The translations under genes and the position numbers were made by a program. A stretch of 64,000 bases of DNA from positions 372,001 through 436,000 of the forward strand of contig NZ_JACHDY010000001.1 in the NCBI RefSeq assembly GCF_014201315.1. The letters run 5' to 3'. The notes under the pieces are model-generated. The model made no database searches and was not told the origin of the DNA. It saw only the letters and a program-made list of their open reading frames with translations. This stretch comes from Edaphobacter lichenicola. GTDB lineage: Bacteria; Acidobacteriota; Terriglobia; Terriglobales; Acidobacteriaceae. Each line of letters begins with the position of its first letter. Position 1 is the stretch's first letter. This document shows, piece after piece, positions 17,485 through 25,384 of this stretch.

Positions 17485-18456
17485 ATGAACAAGCCCAAGC
17501 GCACCCTCTTCACCACCGCCGTCGTCATTGCAACCATGACGGCGACCATGATGGCCCCCAACTTCGCCTCCGCCGCCCAGCTCTCCAGCGACGCCAAGTC
17601 CGCCACCCCCAAGGAAGTTCAGCAGCTCATCGTCGTCGACTATCGCGCCATGCAGAACTCCCCCGCCGCCATGGACCTCAAAGACCGCGTCCTCCCCCCC
17701 GAGCTAAAGCGCCTCGAGACCGCCCTCAAGAGCTCCGGCCTCAAGGTCGACCAGGACGCCGACGTCCTCGCCTTCGCCGCCTTCCGCGATGCAAAGGGTG
17801 ACGGAACCCGCATCGTAGGCATCGCCCAGGGCCAGTTCCACACCCGCGAGGTCATGGCCAACTTCACCAAGAACAAGATCAAGCCCACCATGATCCGCAA
17901 TAACAGCGTCTATCCCATGGGCTCCAACGGCATGAGCGTCGTCTTCCTCAACCAGACCACCATGGTCTTCGGCGACAAAGATGCAGTGCGTGAAGCGATG
18001 GACGCCCGCGATGGCATCAGCTCCAACTTCCTCTCCAACGGCGACATGGTCAACGAGATGAACGTCGTAGACACCAAGGCCGTCTGGAGCCTGCTCGACG
18101 CCAAAGGCACCCAGACCATGATGAAGAGCGTCCTCGGCGACGCCTCTCAACTCGCCGACTACGACACCGTCAAGAACCGCATGAAGAGCAGCCGCTACAC
18201 CATGGACTTCCAGAACGGCGTCAAGTTCGACATGGCCGTCGTCATGTCCGACACCATCACCGCAGCCACCGCAGCCACCCTCATGAAGGGCGTCTCGATC
18301 CTGCGCAAGAACTCCGGCTCGCCGCTCGAGAAGTCCGCGCTCGATCAGACCACCATCGACTCCAACGCCGGCACCCTGACCGTCTCCTACTCCTCCTCCG
18401 ACAGTCAGTTCGCCAGCCTCCTCACCTCCCCGCTCTTCCAGTCAGTCGTCAAGTAG
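17485..18456 (+). CDS. exported protein of unknown function
   Basis: 323 residues. A signal peptide (residues 1-31, ends ASAAQ) is followed by a mixed alpha/beta mature part without cysteines or obvious catalytic motifs. I recognise no named domain. The segments DADVLAFAAFRDAKGDGTRIVGIAQGQF and a later MVFGDKDAVREAMDAR suggest two repeats of a small domain, but this is tentative. RBS AAGGA lies ahead of the ATG. A strong terminator follows, so it appears monocistronic. Confidence 0.65.
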   Translation: MNKPKRTLFTTAVVIATMTATMMAPNFASAAQLSSDAKSATPKEVQQLIVVDYRAMQNSPAAMDLKDRVLPPELKRLETALKSSGLKVDQDADVLAFAAFRDAKGDGTRIVGIAQGQFHTREVMANFTKNKIKPTMIRNNSVYPMGSNGMSVVFLNQTTMVFGDKDAVREAMDARDGISSNFLSNGDMVNEMNVVDTKAVWSLLDAKGTQTMMKSVLGDASQLADYDTVKNRMKSSRYTMDFQNGVKFDMAVVMSDTITAATAATLMKGVSILRKNSGSPLEKSALDQTTIDSNAGTLTVSYSSSDSQFASLLTSPLFQSVVK

Positions 18457-18493
18457 TCACTCGCAGTTTGCCAAATAAAGCGCTCCGCAAAAC

Positions 18494-18533
18494 AAAAAGC
18501 CCGGCCTCCGCATCAAGCGAAGTCGGGCTTTTT
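18494..18533 (+). terminator. rho-independent terminator
   Basis: Ten-base arms AAAAAGCCCG and CGGGCTTTTT flank a 20-base loop. The T run on one side and A run on the other mean it can stop transcription from both directions, between the unknown exported protein and the convergent minus-strand group. Confidence 0.85.
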
Positions 18534-18560
18534 ATCGCAGTCGGGCAAAGTCCCGTATCA

Positions 18561-18600
18561 GGCCTTTGGCTGTCATCCTGAACGGAGTGAAGGATCACCG
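18561..18600. repeat. REP-like dispersed word, copy 1
   Basis: Contains GCTGTCATCCTGAACGGAG followed by TGAAGGATC. Nearly the same sequence recurs at 20157-20193 and, as an inverted pair, at 31657-31711. It is a short intergenic repeat without coding capacity. Confidence 0.6.
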
Positions 18601-18635
18601 TATTTGTATCAACCTCTGCTACGTTTTATTCAATC

Positions 18636-19103
18636 CTATGCACCCACAAGCGGACGATTCAACTCCGTTCGCCAGTTAGCCGGGTCCGGACCCGCCTCCA
18701 TGCCGGTCAGGTAGCGCTCCCACAGGTCCTCTGCTGTCTTATACCCATTCTTCGCGATCCATGCTTCAAACTCGCCCCACCCCGTACCGAGTCCAGAGTA
18801 GTCTCCGTGGTAGACCGTCCTCACCAACTTCATTGCAGGCCACACTCCAGCCTGCACACGGCCCGCAGCCACAATCGGCGCGGCAACCGGCACGCAGATC
18901 TCGAAATCGAAGGTATCCTTCGGCTTCGTCAGGTGGTGAGTAAACCATGGTCCGGCCTCGGCAACTCCTTGTGCGGCAACCGCGGCCTTCACCTCGTTCA
19001 ACCCGGGAATCATGACCTTCCGTATCTCCGAGGCCGGAACCTTGAGAGGAAGAAAGGCCATAGGCAGTGCAGTAGCCTCGATAACCTTCGGCGTCTCGAT
19101 CAT
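18636..19103 (-). CDS. GyrI-like effector-binding-domain protein
   Basis: 155 residues resembling the GyrI-like / AraC-effector-binding fold: a beta-rich ligand cup with DTFDFEICVPVAAP near residue 64 and MKLVRTVYHGDYSGLGTGWGEFEAWI near 91-116, which is the typical second repeat. No DNA-binding part is present, so it probably binds a small molecule, or modifies it, rather than regulating by itself. It is the last gene of a group headed by a TetR/GyrI fusion with a related C-terminal domain, which suggests that both recognise the same kind of ligand. Confidence 0.75.
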   Translation of the reverse strand: MIETPKVIEATALPMAFLPLKVPASEIRKVMIPGLNEVKAAVAAQGVAEAGPWFTHHLTKPKDTFDFEICVPVAAPIVAAGRVQAGVWPAMKLVRTVYHGDYSGLGTGWGEFEAWIAKNGYKTAEDLWERYLTGMEAGPDPANWRTELNRPLVGA

Positions 19104-19139
19104 GCTCTTCTCTCCTCAACGACGGCCCGCGTCATTGTT

Positions 19140-19619
19140 TTAGCTTTCGCACAAAGCCTTGAGCTGGTCCGCGCACTTATCCCAGCCTTCATGGAAGCCC
19201 ATCTGTTCATGCTTTTTCAGATCCGCAACGGTCCAGTGCCTTACCCGAGCCGTGTAATCCGTACCTCCTCCAGCGTCCTCGAAGGTCAAAATCACGGTCA
19301 TGAATGGACTCTCCGACGGCTCCCACGCGTTCGTATAGGCGTCGGTATAGACCAACCGCTCGTTGTCGACGACCTCCAGATAAACCCCGCTGCACGGATA
19401 CTCCGCTCCATCCGGACCGCGCATCACCACTCGCATCGAGCCACCCGGCCGCACATCCAGCTCCGCAACTGGAGTCGTAATCGGCGCCGGCGCAAACCAT
19501 CGGTTCATCATCTCCGGATCGGTCCACGCCTTGTATACCTTCTCGCGCGGCGCCTTGATCGTGCGCTTCACCACAAGCTCGCGACTGACAACAGGCGCAG
19601 CTAACGTTTCGGTGATCAT
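19140..19619 (-). CDS. SRPBCC (AHSA1-type) domain protein
   Basis: 159 residues. The START-like fold signatures of the activator-of-Hsp90-like family are clear: RTIKAPREKVYKAWTDPEMMNRWFAP near residues 19-44, GGSMRVVMRGPDG near 59, and the C-terminal helix HEGWDKCADQLKAL. These proteins form a hydrophobic ligand pocket; substrates vary. It lies between the NTF2-like and the GyrI-like genes on the same strand with gaps below 50 bases, consistent with an operon. Confidence 0.85.
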   Translation of the reverse strand: MITETLAAPVVSRELVVKRTIKAPREKVYKAWTDPEMMNRWFAPAPITTPVAELDVRPGGSMRVVMRGPDGAEYPCSGVYLEVVDNERLVYTDAYTNAWEPSESPFMTVILTFEDAGGGTDYTARVRHWTVADLKKHEQMGFHEGWDKCADQLKALCES

Positions 19620-19666
19620 AAAATCCTCCTCCTTCCAACTCGCTCTACACGTCTCTGTTCTGTTAT

Positions 19667-20119
19667 TTACGGCTGCAGATCAAACGCCGGCCGCAGACTG
19701 CCATCCATGTAAAACGGCACCGACGTGTGTGAATGTGTGATCCTCCACTGACCAGCCTCCCTCTTCAGATGAAGAGTGGAGCGCATCCAGAAGCTGACCA
19801 GTCGCGCCCCCGCCTTCGAGGTGGCGTTCATGTGCATAAAGCCATGACCGAACGCAACGTCGCCACTGACCGTCACCTCAAAATCACGCGCTTCCACTTC
19901 CACCGGTCCATCCCAGGAATCAAACCACGCCTGCTTCTCGCGTCGATCGATTCCACGATGAGAGAGCGGCGGAGCCAGATTGTAGTCGGACGCATCCTCC
20001 GCGAACAACGCCGCAAATCCGGCAGCATCTTTGTCATGATTCGTCTTACTGAGTTGATCGATCACCGCCAGAACGTCGGCATGATCCTTCGAAACATTCT
20101 GCATTGCTGCTGTCGCCAT
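19667..20119 (-). CDS. SnoaL/NTF2-like protein
   Basis: About 150 residues starting MATAAMQNVSKDHADV. The NTF2-like cone fold is suggested by AVIDQLSKTNHDKDAAGFAALFAEDAS, then WDGPVEVEARDFEV, SGDVAFGHGFMHMNA and the final QWRITHSHTSVPFYMDGS. This pattern is typical of SgcJ/EcaC or SnoaL-like proteins that bind or isomerise small molecules. The longer open frame upstream crosses the REP-like word and is not credible. Probably cotranscribed with the SRPBCC gene 48 bases downstream. Confidence 0.8.
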   Translation of the reverse strand: MATAAMQNVSKDHADVLAVIDQLSKTNHDKDAAGFAALFAEDASDYNLAPPLSHRGIDRREKQAWFDSWDGPVEVEARDFEVTVSGDVAFGHGFMHMNATSKAGARLVSFWMRSTLHLKREAGQWRITHSHTSVPFYMDGSLRPAFDLQP

Positions 20120-20156
20120 CGTTGTTCTCCTCTCTGATTTAGCTTCATGTACCAAG

Positions 20157-20193
20157 CCTTTGCTGTCATCCTGAGCGGAGCGAAGGATCCCGA
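20157..20193. repeat. REP-like dispersed word, copy 2
   Basis: Contains GCTGTCATCCTGAGCGGAG and CGAAGGATC, nearly identical to the word at 18561-18600. It lies in the gap between the TetR/GyrI fusion and the NTF2-like gene. Confidence 0.6.
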
Positions 20194-20310
20194 CGAACCC
20201 CGTCCTACCCAAACCGCTCGTCCCTTTCCGGCCATCCTCTCCACGCCGTTGTTCTCTATCGTCCCCTTGCAAAAATGCTGCTGCCTCTGAACGCAGTTAG
20301 GTTCCGGACA

Positions 20311-21444
20311 CTAACGAATCGGCACCCACACCTCAACATCGCCCGCGCCGACCTCCGGATCAAAGCTCTCGCCATAACGCTCGAAGAAACCCGGCGCCCC
20401 CGGCGTCCCCAGCGCAAACGAGTGTTGGGACCGCGGCAGCCACTCGTGCTCAATCGCGCGGCAGGTCTCCGAAAGCTTCGAGACATGGCCCCTGTGCTTG
20501 AACACCGCATATCGTTCTACGGGCATCGTCACCACGCTGAACCCTTCAGGCAGTCCCTCCGCACTTCGTACCTCGACTCCGGCCATATAGCCAAAACCCT
20601 CCGACGAAGGAAAACAAACCCCATAAGCCACCCTGCGAACCTGTCCTGGGATCTTGCCCAGGTAAGCAGCAAAACGCTGCCACAGCGCCGGAATCTCTCG
20701 CATCGTCGCCATCGTGTACTCACCACGCAATCCAGCCAGCAACATCGGCCTTCCATCTTCAAACCGCGGCGCTTCCAACTCCTCAGAACCTGGCTTAACT
20801 CCCTGCTGTCGAACCTCTGTCATGAAGTGCTCTCCTGGAATCGGATTGAGAAACAACATCTCAATATACCGGTGCAGGTGATCGATGCAGGCGGCTGCAA
20901 TCTCGGGGCCGCCTTTGGCCTTGGCAAGAATGAACGCTCCCTGCAGCGTCGCCTGCATGTAGAGCGCCAGACTCTGCGCAGTCCACTCCGCAACGATGCC
21001 GTACTTTTGCATTGCATCCGCGATGTCCGCCTCCACGGTCGCAGCGTGGCCGCTGATGCTCCTGTCGCACGCCTCCCGTATTGAAGGATTGGTGTCGTAG
21101 ACCTCCTGCACCATCGTTCCCACCAGGCACGTAAAGTCAGACAACGGTCTTCCCGGCAGAATCGCCTTGCGGAAGTCCAGATAAGCAAGAACGCGATCCA
21201 GCGGATCGGGGAGCTCGCGATACGGCGCAGACGCAAACACCCCCCCAGTAATCTCGCTCCAGTGATCCGCTGCAGCCGTAGCCAGCTCTTCCTTGCTCTT
21301 GAAGTGGTGGAAGAAGCTTCCCTTGGTCAGGCCAGCTTCTTCGCAGACATCCTCAATGCGCGTAGCCGTGTACCCTTTGACGCGGATTACGCGCATCGCC
21401 GCATCCAGAAACTTCGTCTTCGATTCGTGCCGGCTGTCGATCAT
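20311..21444 (-). CDS. TetR-type regulator fused to a GyrI-like ligand domain
   Basis: About 377 residues. Residues 1-190 are a TetR repressor: helix-turn-helix TRIEDVCEEAGLTKGSFFHHFKSKEEL near 24-50, then a TetR ligand-binding-like helical core (DFTCLVGTMVQEVYDTNP). From about 225 onward a second ligand module follows, resembling GyrI/AraC effector-binding domains (RRVAYGVCFPSSEGFGYMAGVEV; VERYAVFKHRGHVSKLSETCRAIEHEWL; final DVEVWVPIR). This combination is unusual. The ATG giving MIDSRHESKTKF is preferred. A consensus-like promoter with an overlapping palindrome lies just upstream, suggesting self-repression of the group. Confidence 0.88.
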   Translation of the reverse strand: MIDSRHESKTKFLDAAMRVIRVKGYTATRIEDVCEEAGLTKGSFFHHFKSKEELATAAADHWSEITGGVFASAPYRELPDPLDRVLAYLDFRKAILPGRPLSDFTCLVGTMVQEVYDTNPSIREACDRSISGHAATVEADIADAMQKYGIVAEWTAQSLALYMQATLQGAFILAKAKGGPEIAAACIDHLHRYIEMLFLNPIPGEHFMTEVRQQGVKPGSEELEAPRFEDGRPMLLAGLRGEYTMATMREIPALWQRFAAYLGKIPGQVRRVAYGVCFPSSEGFGYMAGVEVRSAEGLPEGFSVVTMPVERYAVFKHRGHVSKLSETCRAIEHEWLPRSQHSFALGTPGAPGFFERYGESFDPEVGAGDVEVWVPIR

Positions 21445-21467
21445 GAGCGGGACCCTGTGTGACAAGC

Positions 21468-21496
21468 ACAATACCAACCAGTGGGTATGCTGTCAA
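21468..21496 (-). promoter_or_regulatory. sigma-70-type promoter of the TetR/GyrI gene
   Basis: Reading on the minus strand, -35 TTGACA (21496-21491) is separated by exactly 17 bases from -10 TATTGT (21473-21468). The start codon of the regulator follows 24 bases later. The -35 is a perfect match and the -10 matches four of six positions. Confidence 0.7.
21471..21488. promoter_or_regulatory. TetR operator-like palindrome
   Basis: ATACCAACCAGTGGGTAT is an imperfect palindrome (seven of nine paired positions match), the usual size for a TetR dimer site. It occupies the spacer and part of the -10 of the promoter at 21468-21496, so binding would block polymerase. Confidence 0.6.
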
Positions 21497-21499
21497 CCA

Positions 21500-22118
21500 A
21501 AATCTCCACCCACCTGACAAACCGTCTAAGCCTAGATTGAGCGCCCTTCAACACGCGATGTTCAACGCGTTACGACGTTCAGCGCGTCGACCTGACTTAG
21601 CCGACCTGACTTTAAAAGGTTGCTGAAAGAGTCTGTTTTGCTTAGGGCACGGCTGGTAGCCCAAGGCTTTAGTCTTGGGTCTCCGTGCCGCAAATGCTTT
21701 GATTGCATTGCGGCTTTTAGCCGCTGAAGTCCCTGGCAGTTGTACTTGCTCCTGGCAAAAACCCTTCGCTTCGGCCCGCGTTCAAACGCGCCACACGATG
21801 AGCCCCACACGGCAACGCCTTGGCATCACCCGCCGCTTCTTCACCGAAATCATGTCAAGGCCCACATCATGCTAAGTCCCATTTCATCAGACAGATCCGC
21901 GTGGCGTATGAGTTACATCCCACCAGCTATACTGAATACAGTGATCTATCCGAAGATACTCTCTCAATCAGCATGTGCCAGCAGATGCTTGCGTAAGTCC
22001 TTTGCCTTGAGGAATCTGCGAGCAACCTGTTTGAAATGAAGCATTTGCGAACAGCCGCTTCTCGTAAGTCGTTAACAATAAAAGACTTACGCGCTGGTAA
22101 TAGGGGGGGGGCACCTCC
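21500..22118. other. gene-free region with hairpin repeats
   Basis: No convincing gene. It holds a stem-loop CCCAAG...CTTGGG near 21660-21678 and a stronger one at 21687-21714 (GCCGCAAATGC, loop, GCATTGCGGC, then TTTTA), both in a segment that looks like a degraded dispersed repeat. Further right is a run of nine G at 22103-22111 just ahead of the cheX stop. No promoter facing right was identified. Confidence 0.5.
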
Positions 22119-22571
22119 CTAGAATGCCAGTACTACCCCGAAAACATTACCCTGAAACGAATACTTCCGGCTGAACTTGGTCCCGAACTTAGCCTGATAC
22201 CCCTCAAGCCCATCCCGAGTGACAGCGGGGGTCGAGATCGTGCAGTTGGAGTCCGGTGAGGCAAGCTTGCTCTTCCAGCCGCCGGCGATCATATTGCAAA
22301 GCTCCCCGATCGCATCGTCCACCATCGGATCGTGCGGCTCTGACGGCGTCCCCAACAACGCCTCAGCAGTCACCGACGCAGTAGCCTGACTCGCATACAA
22401 CAGGCACTCGCCATCCACGGCACCGGTAAATTGAATCCTCGCCACGATCCGCCCCTCCACCGTGTCGACCTCGCCCTCCAAAGGGTCGCAGCTTCTCTCC
22501 AGCATCGTCTCAAAAACTTCTGCGACAGCCGAATCCAGCCGAGTCACTGCCTCATCCTGCGTATTTGACAC
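22119..22571 (-). CDS. cheX: CheX-like chemotaxis phosphatase
   Basis: About 150 residues of the CheC/CheX/FliY class, which removes phosphate from CheY-P. Supporting segments are the helix AVAEVFETML, then DGECLLYASQATA, the signature helix DDAIGELCNMIAGGWKS (E..xN pattern of the CheX active site) and the final beta strand FGVVLAF. The GTG start is chosen because AGAGGA lies five bases ahead of it. An earlier TTG would add 35 residues encoded by a tandem repeat, which is unlikely. It follows the CheY-like gene, and both are divergent from the flagellar cluster. Confidence 0.8.
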   Translation of the reverse strand: MSNTQDEAVTRLDSAVAEVFETMLERSCDPLEGEVDTVEGRIVARIQFTGAVDGECLLYASQATASVTAEALLGTPSEPHDPMVDDAIGELCNMIAGGWKSKLASPDSNCTISTPAVTRDGLEGYQAKFGTKFSRKYSFQGNVFGVVLAF

Positions 22572-22624
22572 AATCGTCCTCTTCCCGCTCCAGGTTTGTA
22601 TTCCGGAATAACTCAAGCAACTCT

Positions 22625-22697
22625 CAACCAACAAAGCTCCAACCGATGCAACTAACAAAGCTCCAACTGATCTCAACGAACGAAGCTCCAGCCGAAA
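22625..22697. repeat. three tandem imperfect 24-25 base repeats
   Basis: Units begin at 22625, 22649 and 22674 and share CAAC-AAC-AAGCTCCA-C-GA. They lie between the CheY-like gene and cheX. They create an open frame that extends cheX upstream but look like repeat expansion and not coding sequence. Confidence 0.75.
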
Positions 22698-22729
22698 AGC
22701 CGGACGACAATGAGCAACAACAGAACCGC

Positions 22730-23116
22730 TTAAGCCGCACGCAACAGAGGAAGCACCCGCGCCTTCACCTGCTCGGCCGTGAACGGCTTGCAGATGTAGC
22801 CTTGCGCGCCTGCAGCGATCGCCCGCAGCACAAAGCTCTCATTGCCCTCAGTCGTAATCATCACCACCGGCACGCCCTGCGCCAGATTCTCCTGCTTCCG
22901 AGCCTCCAGAAACTGCAGTCCATCCATCACCGGCATATTGATGTCACTCAGGATCAACGCCAGCCCACCCGAACCTTGGTTGTCACGAAGAGTCTGCAAC
23001 GCCTCCTCCCCATTCGAAGCCTGCAACACCTCGCTGAGTTCGAGGCCCGCCTGCCGCAACGCCCGTTCGATTACCTTCCTCATCACTGCCGAATCATCAA
23101 TAATTAGCGCTCGCAC
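22730..23116 (-). CDS. CheY-like single-domain response regulator
   Basis: About 128 residues, one receiver domain. The acidic pair is IIDDSA, the phosphoacceptor Asp lies in LILSDINMPVMDG (about residue 54 from this start), Thr is in MITTEG and Lys in ICKPFTAE. A GTG at 23116 preceded by GGGAGG is preferred; another GTG at 23131 would add five residues. It is probably cotranscribed with cheX and may be a target of that phosphatase. The output is likely protein binding (motor switch or kinase feedback), because there is no effector domain. Confidence 0.88.
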   Translation of the reverse strand: MRALIIDDSAVMRKVIERALRQAGLELSEVLQASNGEEALQTLRDNQGSGGLALILSDINMPVMDGLQFLEARKQENLAQGVPVVMITTEGNESFVLRAIAAGAQGYICKPFTAEQVKARVLPLLRAA

Positions 23117-23249
23117 CGACCCTCCCAACACATCTTCTGGTCTAACTGTTGTATCGGCGGATCAACAGCAACCTTGAACGAACCTCCCCTTAGCACTTTC
23201 TAACCATCACCTCTCCAACTTCGGCCACCGAACTGCATAAGCTCGTGGC

Positions 23250-24005
23250 ATGGACAGCGGACTCTACGCAGCATACACAGGACTCTTGGCACGCACGCAG
23301 GCGCTCGACACCGCGGCCAACAATCTGGCCAACGCTGGAACCTCCGGCTTTCGTGCCCAGCGCGACTACTTCAGTGGAGTTCTCGCAGGCGGCATCGATC
23401 AGGATCCCGAGACAGCATCCCAGGTCGGCCAATCCGTAAACGGCTTCGGAGTCTTGGGAGGAAACCGACTCGATCTCGGACAGGGAGAGCTGAAAGCTAC
23501 CGGCAATCCGCTGGACCTAGCCCTCGAAGGCCAGGGATTCTTCGCCATCCAAACCCCCAACGGCATCCGGTACACAAGAGATGGAGCTTTCTCCCGCTCC
23601 CCCAAAGGAGTGCTCCAGACAAGCCAGGCAGAGCCAGTGCTCGATGCCAATCTCAAGCCCATCACCATCCCCACGGGCACCATCTACGTATCCCCCGACG
23701 GCACCATCTCAGTTTCTACACCAGACGGCAGCGCAATTGTAGGCAAGGTCGGCGCCTTCGATTTTTCAGATAAATCAGTCCTTTCCGCTGAGGGTTCTAA
23801 TCGGTTTTCAGCGAATGGGGCAAAGCCCACTGCTGCGAATGCCTTGGTAGAACAGGGCTCGGTCGAAGGAGCTAATGAAGACGCTGTTCACGGCACCATG
23901 CAACTGGTGCTGGTGCAGCGACAAGCGGAGATGATGCAAAAAGCATTGAGCGTCTTCAATAACGATTTCGACAAAACGGCGTCAGAAGACCTTCCTCGGG
24001 TTTGA
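23250..24005 (+). CDS. flgF: flagellar basal-body rod protein FlgF
   Basis: 251 residues; proximal rod component of the flagellum, exported by the flagellar type III system. The rod/hook family start is seen in DSGLYAAYTGLLARTQALDTAANNLANAGTSGFRA. The middle shows LEGQGFFAIQTPNGIRYTRDGAF, and the C terminus the coiled end LVQRQAEMMQKALSVFNNDF. Codons are C-ended, unlike the genes that follow. No clear Shine-Dalgarno is visible before the ATG. First gene of flgF-G-A-H-I-J. Confidence 0.93.
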   Translation: MDSGLYAAYTGLLARTQALDTAANNLANAGTSGFRAQRDYFSGVLAGGIDQDPETASQVGQSVNGFGVLGGNRLDLGQGELKATGNPLDLALEGQGFFAIQTPNGIRYTRDGAFSRSPKGVLQTSQAEPVLDANLKPITIPTGTIYVSPDGTISVSTPDGSAIVGKVGAFDFSDKSVLSAEGSNRFSANGAKPTAANALVEQGSVEGANEDAVHGTMQLVLVQRQAEMMQKALSVFNNDFDKTASEDLPRV

Positions 24006-24052
24006 CGAAAGGCCCATATTTTTAGAGTCCACTACCGAACAAGGAGCTTGAA

Positions 24053-24841
24053 ATGATTCGTGCACTATATACAGCCGCAAGTGGAATGAGCGCTCAACAG
24101 ACAAATCTGGACACTATTGCAAACAATCTGGCGAACTCCGGGACTGCGGGTTTCAGACAGCGTCGAGTGCAATTTGAGGACATGATCTATCAAAACCTGG
24201 TTACACCTGGATCCGCCGAGACACAGCAAACCCTTTCAGCCGGTTTGCAGGTTGGTCTTGGCACCAAGACAGCTGCGAGCGAAGTAATTATGACGCAGGG
24301 TGATCCTAACAATACAGGTAACCCATACGACCTCGAGATCCAAGGCGCGGGATTTTTTCAGGTTTCACTTCCCGACGGAACCATAGCTTATACACGTGCT
24401 GGGAACTTTCATTTGAATAGTCAGGGCACGATTGTGACCTCAGCTGGGGATACGATCTTGCCTGCGATCACAATTCCGTCTAACGCTACTAATGTTGTGA
24501 TCTCTCAATATGGCGTTGTAACTGCAACCCTTCCTGGGCAGACAAATGCTGCTCAGCTTGGCACCATTCAGCTTGCAACTTTCCCTAATACAGGCGGCCT
24601 GAGTTCCATCGGAAGCAATTTGTTACAACAGACTGCATCCTCTGGCAATCCCATTACGGACACACCCGGAGGGACTAGCGGCATAGGAACACTCCAGCAA
24701 GGTTATCTAGAAAATTCGAACGTTGATGTCGTCGCAGAGTTCGTACAAATGATTCTGGCGCAACGTGCCTACGAGAGCAACTCCAAAGTCATACATGTCG
24801 CCGACGACATGTACTCGCAAATCAATGGTCTCGTTCGGTAG
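24053..24841 (+). CDS. flgG: flagellar distal rod protein FlgG
   Basis: 262 residues, the normal length. MIRALYTAASGMSAQQTNLDTIANNLANSGTAGFRQRR is the family signature. The centre has EIQGAGFFQVSLPDGTIAYTRAGNF and the C terminus ENSNVDVVAEFVQMILAQRAYESNSKVI. RBS AAGGAG is well placed. From here to about 28.3 kb the base composition is less GC-rich and codons end in A or T more often than in flgF or in the genes outside the cluster. Confidence 0.96.
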   Translation: MIRALYTAASGMSAQQTNLDTIANNLANSGTAGFRQRRVQFEDMIYQNLVTPGSAETQQTLSAGLQVGLGTKTAASEVIMTQGDPNNTGNPYDLEIQGAGFFQVSLPDGTIAYTRAGNFHLNSQGTIVTSAGDTILPAITIPSNATNVVISQYGVVTATLPGQTNAAQLGTIQLATFPNTGGLSSIGSNLLQQTASSGNPITDTPGGTSGIGTLQQGYLENSNVDVVAEFVQMILAQRAYESNSKVIHVADDMYSQINGLVR

Positions 24842-24847
24842 AATGCT

Positions 24848-25384
24848 ATGTTCAATAGATTTTCAATATTTAAAACGGTTGGCAGAAGTTTCTTTCTCTT
24901 GCTGCACGGAATATGTTTCACCAATGCATTTGGAGTCTGCTACAGAACGCCTGCGGATGCGATCGCCGCGAACCTCGAGACTTCCCCGTATTCAATATCG
25001 GTGGGCGGTGGTTATAGGGTGTCGAAGATTCAGTCTGACCCAGTGTTGAATCAAAGCTGGGCGATGATTATCCCTTGTGATCATCCAGGATGGCCAGCAT
25101 TTGCGTTTCCATTGCGTAATTCAATCTTACCGGCACAACTTAAAGTGCCGGAACGTGCAACGAAGATCTTGGCTCCTGTTGTAGTTCGTGCCGGCGATAC
25201 CGTTCGCCTCTGGAGGCAAGAAAGCTCCTTGCGTATTGAAGTCGCTGGTACCTCGGAAGGGAATGGCGGATTGGGCGATCTCGTAAAAGTCAGGCTGTTA
25301 CGTAGAAACACAGACAACCAGTCGATAACGGAACAATTCTCCGGTATCGTTCGAGGGCCGTTTGATGTGGAGATGAAACCATGA
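24848..25384 (+). CDS. flgA: FlgA-like P-ring assembly protein
   Basis: 178 residues. N-terminal hydrophobic export signal, then a C-terminal SAF-type domain, recognised by PVVVRAGDTVRLWRQESSLRIEVAGTSEGNGGLGD and GIVRGPFDVEM (FlgA proteins end in a similar V-G-x-V strand). FlgA is the periplasmic chaperone for P-ring assembly. The match is in the last third only; the N-terminal half is not well conserved. Its stop overlaps the flgH start (ATGA), a sign of translational coupling. Confidence 0.8.
   Translation: MFNRFSIFKTVGRSFFLLLHGICFTNAFGVCYRTPADAIAANLETSPYSISVGGGYRVSKIQSDPVLNQSWAMIIPCDHPGWPAFAFPLRNSILPAQLKVPERATKILAPVVVRAGDTVRLWRQESSLRIEVAGTSEGNGGLGDLVKVRLLRRNTDNQSITEQFSGIVRGPFDVEMKP

Noticed and set aside
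23221..23240. GG-N10-GC pattern (sigma-54-like) ahead of flgF
   Set aside because: Only the GG and GC positions with a few flanking bases fit, and the -12 element would be 14 bases from the ATG, leaving no leader or RBS.
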